A DNA stretch of 47,386 nucleotides, from NCBI GenBank assembly GCA_028866435.1, contig JAGWIC010000013.1:1-47386 (forward strand), given 5' to 3'. Position 1 is the stretch's first letter; each line of letters begins with the position of its first letter. The stretch is from Lysobacteraceae bacterium. GTDB lineage: Bacteria; Pseudomonadota; Gammaproteobacteria; Xanthomonadales; Rhodanobacteraceae. Positions 45,229-47,386 of the stretch are shown in pieces. Below the pieces are notes generated by a model. The model was not told the origin of the DNA and did no database searches. It saw only the letters and a program-made list of their open reading frames with translations. The position numbers and the translations under genes were made by a program.

Positions 45229-45744
45229 TTATTCGGCCACGGTCAGCAGCGGGTTGCGCGCCCCCGCAGCGGGCCACCAGCGCGCCAGCAGCCGGTCGAT
45301 CGACAACGCACCCGGCCCCCAGGCAACCACCGCCAGCAACATCATCGCCCATACCTTGTGGTCGTTGAAGTCGCTGCCGATCAGGCCGACCCAGAAACCG
45401 TGCGGCCACAGGTCGGGATACGAAACGACCGCCACGATGTTGTAGACGAACAGGAACGCCGCCGTCAGCCGGCCGCCCAGCCCCAGCAGCAGGAACCACG
45501 GCGTGATCAGCTCGATCCAGGTGCCCAGGAAGGCCGCCAGGTCGCCCGACATCAACGGCACGTGATACTCGTAGTTGAACAGATACGACGTGCCGGTGGG
45601 GTCGTCGAACTTCACCACGCCCGCCCGCCAGAACGCCAGCGCCACCCATACCCGGAACAGCAGCAGCACCACCGGCCCCAGCCCGGAGAATCCCCGCGCC
45701 AGCTGGCCGTAATACCCTTCGATACGGGACATCCACTTGCTCAT
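45229..45744 (-). CDS. DoxX-family membrane protein of the bufferin-like cluster
   Basis: The 171-residue protein has four predicted helices and the DoxX pattern RVWVALAFWRAGVVKF, with a long loop GTSYLFNYEYHVPLMSGDLAAFLGTWIELITPWFLLLGLGGRLTA, followed by DFNDHKVWAMMLL. DoxX proteins are found with quinone or thiol redox systems, and one subgroup is a regular member of DUF2282-DUF692-DUF2063 (bufferin) operons. Its start overlaps the stop of the bufC-like gene (4 bases, TCATG on the plus strand), so they are translationally coupled. Confidence 0.92.
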   Translation of the reverse strand: MSKWMSRIEGYYGQLARGFSGLGPVVLLLFRVWVALAFWRAGVVKFDDPTGTSYLFNYEYHVPLMSGDLAAFLGTWIELITPWFLLLGLGGRLTAAFLFVYNIVAVVSYPDLWPHGFWVGLIGSDFNDHKVWAMMLLAVVAWGPGALSIDRLLARWWPAAGARNPLLTVAE

Positions 45745-46526
45745 GTCGAGCTCTCCTCGTTGATAAATGTTGTGACCAGGCCCTGCGCGAGCAGATCCCG
45801 CAGGCAGGCTTGCAGATCGAATCCGTGGTCCACCGCGGTCGCCGCCGCCCAGGCCGATGCCACACTGTAGCCTTCGGCCAGCCGCTCGATGCAACGGAAC
45901 GTCGCCGGATCGGGCAAGGCCATCGCCACGTCGCCGCCGTCGCGCCACAGCAGCACCTGTTCGCCGCCGCCATCGATGCCGGGAGCGGCCGCCGATGGCG
46001 CCTGGCACCATTGCCACAGCGTCAGCACGGGGTAGTCGCTGCGCAGCAGGTGCAGGCTCGGGTGCAGCGCGACCCGCAAGCTGTCCGGTGCGACCGCGGC
46101 CGCCGCCGCGCGGCCCGCGGCATCGACGGGCGCCGCGTCGGCCGCCAGCGCGGTCAGCTGGCGCAGCCACTCCAGCCGCGCCACGTCCGCCAGATAGCCC
46201 AGGGCCCGCGCTTCCGGCATGGCTTCGATGAAGCCGGCCAAGGCGCCGCCGAAGTGCTGCAGGTTGCCGCTGGTTGACGGATGCGCCCGCCGGTAGCGTT
46301 CCGCCATGGCGTCGAAAAAATCGTCCCCGACCAGGGCCAGCACGGCGGGATAGCTTTCCCGCAACGCCGCCGTCAGGGTGTTGCCGACCGTGTGCCGATA
46401 AATGCGCAGGCGTGCCGCCGGCTCGAGCCCGGCGCCGTCGACCCAGGCCGCCACGGCGTCGCTGCGGCCCAGCACGGCATCGGCGAAGCCCTGCTGCAAT
46501 TCATGCAATCGCGGCGCGGCAGGCAT
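45741..46526 (-). CDS. bufC: DUF2063 protein, putative bufferin maturation partner (BufC-like)
   Basis: The 261-residue protein begins with the DUF2063 domain (LHELQQGFADAVLG ... RLRIYRHTVGNTLTAALRESYPAVLALVGDDFF, then YRRAHPSTSGNLQHFGGALAGFIE). These residues are typical of the domain that acts with DUF692 enzymes as in MbnC/BufC, presumably binding the precursor peptide. The C-terminal half is less conserved. It overlaps the DUF692 gene by 26 bases and the DoxX gene by 4 bases. Older annotations call this domain DNA-binding; the neighbour gene argues for the peptide-modification role instead. Confidence 0.9.
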   Translation of the reverse strand: MPAAPRLHELQQGFADAVLGRSDAVAAWVDGAGLEPAARLRIYRHTVGNTLTAALRESYPAVLALVGDDFFDAMAERYRRAHPSTSGNLQHFGGALAGFIEAMPEARALGYLADVARLEWLRQLTALAADAAPVDAAGRAAAAAVAPDSLRVALHPSLHLLRSDYPVLTLWQWCQAPSAAAPGIDGGGEQVLLWRDGGDVAMALPDPATFRCIERLAEGYSVASAWAAATAVDHGFDLQACLRDLLAQGLVTTFINEESST

Positions 46527-47367
46527 GCAGCCTCTCCTCGGCGCGGCCGGCTTCCGCCAGCAGCACTTCCAGTTCGGGAATGTCCTGGTCCCACTCGATC
46601 AGCGTGGGGGTGGGACCGCACAGTGCCAGCGCCGCCTCGTACAGCGACCAGACGTCCGCGGCCACCGGCCGGCTGTGGCTGTCGATCAGCAAGGGCACCG
46701 GCAGTCGATCCTTGCGGGTGAACCCGGCCAGGTGGATCTCCCGCACCGAACCGTGCGGCATCGCGCGCAGGTAGGCAAGCGGATCGAAACCGTGGTTGAC
46801 GCTGCTGACGTAGACATTGTTCACGTCCAGCAGCAGGCCGCAGCCGCTGCGCCGCACCAGCTCGGCCACGAATGCCGACTCCGGCATCTCGGCGTGGCGA
46901 AAACCCAGGTAACTGGACACGTTCTCGACCAGGAACTCGCGGCCCAGCGCGTCCTGCACCTGCTGCACGCGCGACACCATCAGGTCCAGCGCCTCCTGCG
47001 TGCACGGCAGCGGCAGCAGGTCGTTCAGGTGCACGCCGCCGACCGCGCCCCAGCAGACATGGTCGGAAACCAGTGCCGGCTGGTAGCGGTCGACCAGCCG
47101 CCGCAGCGTGGCCAGGTGCCGCAGGTCGAGCCCGTCGGCCGAGCCCAGCGACAGCCCGACGCCATGCAGGCTCAGCGGATAGTCGGCGCGTATCCGCGCC
47201 AGCGCCGCATGCATCGCGCCGCCGTCGCCGAAATAGTTTTCACTGTGCACTTCGAACCACGGCACCGGCGGGCGCTCGCTCAGCACCCGCCCGATGTGCG
47301 GTGCGCGCAAGCCGATCCCGGCCGAAGCCGGGAGCGGTCGCGGCGCGAAGGGCAGCCGTTCGCCCAT
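46501..47367 (-). CDS. bufB: DUF692 (MNIO) multinuclear iron oxidase, BufB-like
   Basis: The 288-residue TIM-barrel protein has the DUF692 ligand pattern: FEVHSENYF (41-46), SLHGVGLSLG (H68), SDHVCW (D102, H103), VENVSSY (E149, N150), LDVNNVYVSSVNHGFDP (D181, N184), EIHLAGF (E210, H212), DSHSRPV (D229, H231) and EWDQDIPE. Enzymes of this family (MbnB, BufB and others) oxidise Cys residues in a ribosomally made peptide with a di- or tri-iron centre. Together with a DUF2063 and a DoxX gene this is the core of a bufferin-type (DUF2282 precursor) operon. ATG 47367 is used, but the frame is open to the window edge, so the start is not certain. The precursor gene, if present, is outside the window. 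Confidence 0.93.
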   Translation of the reverse strand: MGERLPFAPRPLPASAGIGLRAPHIGRVLSERPPVPWFEVHSENYFGDGGAMHAALARIRADYPLSLHGVGLSLGSADGLDLRHLATLRRLVDRYQPALVSDHVCWGAVGGVHLNDLLPLPCTQEALDLMVSRVQQVQDALGREFLVENVSSYLGFRHAEMPESAFVAELVRRSGCGLLLDVNNVYVSSVNHGFDPLAYLRAMPHGSVREIHLAGFTRKDRLPVPLLIDSHSRPVAADVWSLYEAALALCGPTPTLIEWDQDIPELEVLLAEAGRAEERLHACRAAIA

Positions 47368-47386
47368 GGCGTCGATCAGCCCTTGG

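Noticed and set aside
45741..46526. DUF2063 protein as a DNA-binding regulator, as named in some annotations
   Set aside because: No helix-turn-helix is visible, and the operon with DUF692 and DoxX points to a peptide-modification partner.

Overview
The window is about 47 kb of very GC-rich DNA, densely packed with genes on both strands. I saw no tRNA, rRNA, insertion sequence, prophage or CRISPR array. Codon bias, gene content (GcvP behind a glycine riboswitch, arsenosugar genes, a bufferin-like cluster, PIG3-type quinone reductase, Ada/AlkB) and a REP-like palindrome of the GTAGGAGCGCAC type suggest a gammaproteobacterium of the Xanthomonadales/Rhodanobacteraceae kind (Rhodanobacter, Dyella and relatives). 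That placement is an inference from gene families and composition, not from a marker gene.

Left part (1-18.4 kb): mostly single housekeeping or accessory genes. They are the 3' end of a thiolase, an unusual Lys/Cys/Trp-free Ser/Gly-rich protein, a TMEM175-type K+ channel, a translationally coupled helicase/exonuclease pair (MrfA/MrfB-like DNA repair), a DsbG-like periplasmic disulfide isomerase, a ClpP-fold-like periplasmic protein, a DUF1428 protein, a lone ABC ATPase, a DHA2 drug exporter, a patatin-like lipase, an AhpD-like protein, a PepSY protein, an unrecognised protein, a zinc-ribbon SDR protein with a changed active site, and a pirin.

Middle (18.4-32.7 kb): a quinone oxidoreductase preceded by a REP-like palindrome; an alkylation-repair operon (ada, alkB and an MBL hydrolase); a VOC protein that seems to start at ATT; a membrane GGDEF/EAL protein; the tandem glycine riboswitch and gcvP; an NAPE-PLD-like MBL hydrolase; a GFA protein; a PsiE protein; and a CSS-motif EAL phosphodiesterase. 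The CSS-EAL and DsbG proteins both depend on periplasmic thiol chemistry.

Right part (32.7-47.4 kb): thirteen consecutive genes on the minus strand. In order of transcription they are bufB-like (DUF692/MNIO), bufC-like (DUF2063), DoxX, an ECF sigma factor, a methionine-rich membrane protein, a TVP38-flavoprotein disulfide reductase fusion, arsS, arsM, a fused pair of arsenosugar glycosyltransferase domains, a PiT phosphate transporter, a secreted endonuclease/exonuclease/phosphatase-fold protein, a secreted glycosidase-like protein and a secreted amidohydrolase. The section from bufB to PiT looks like a combined copper/metal and arsenic handling block. The arsS-arsM-glycosyltransferase-pit core has overlaps or a 1-nt gap, so it is almost surely one transcript. 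The bufferin precursor gene (bufA, DUF2282) would be expected just beyond the right edge.
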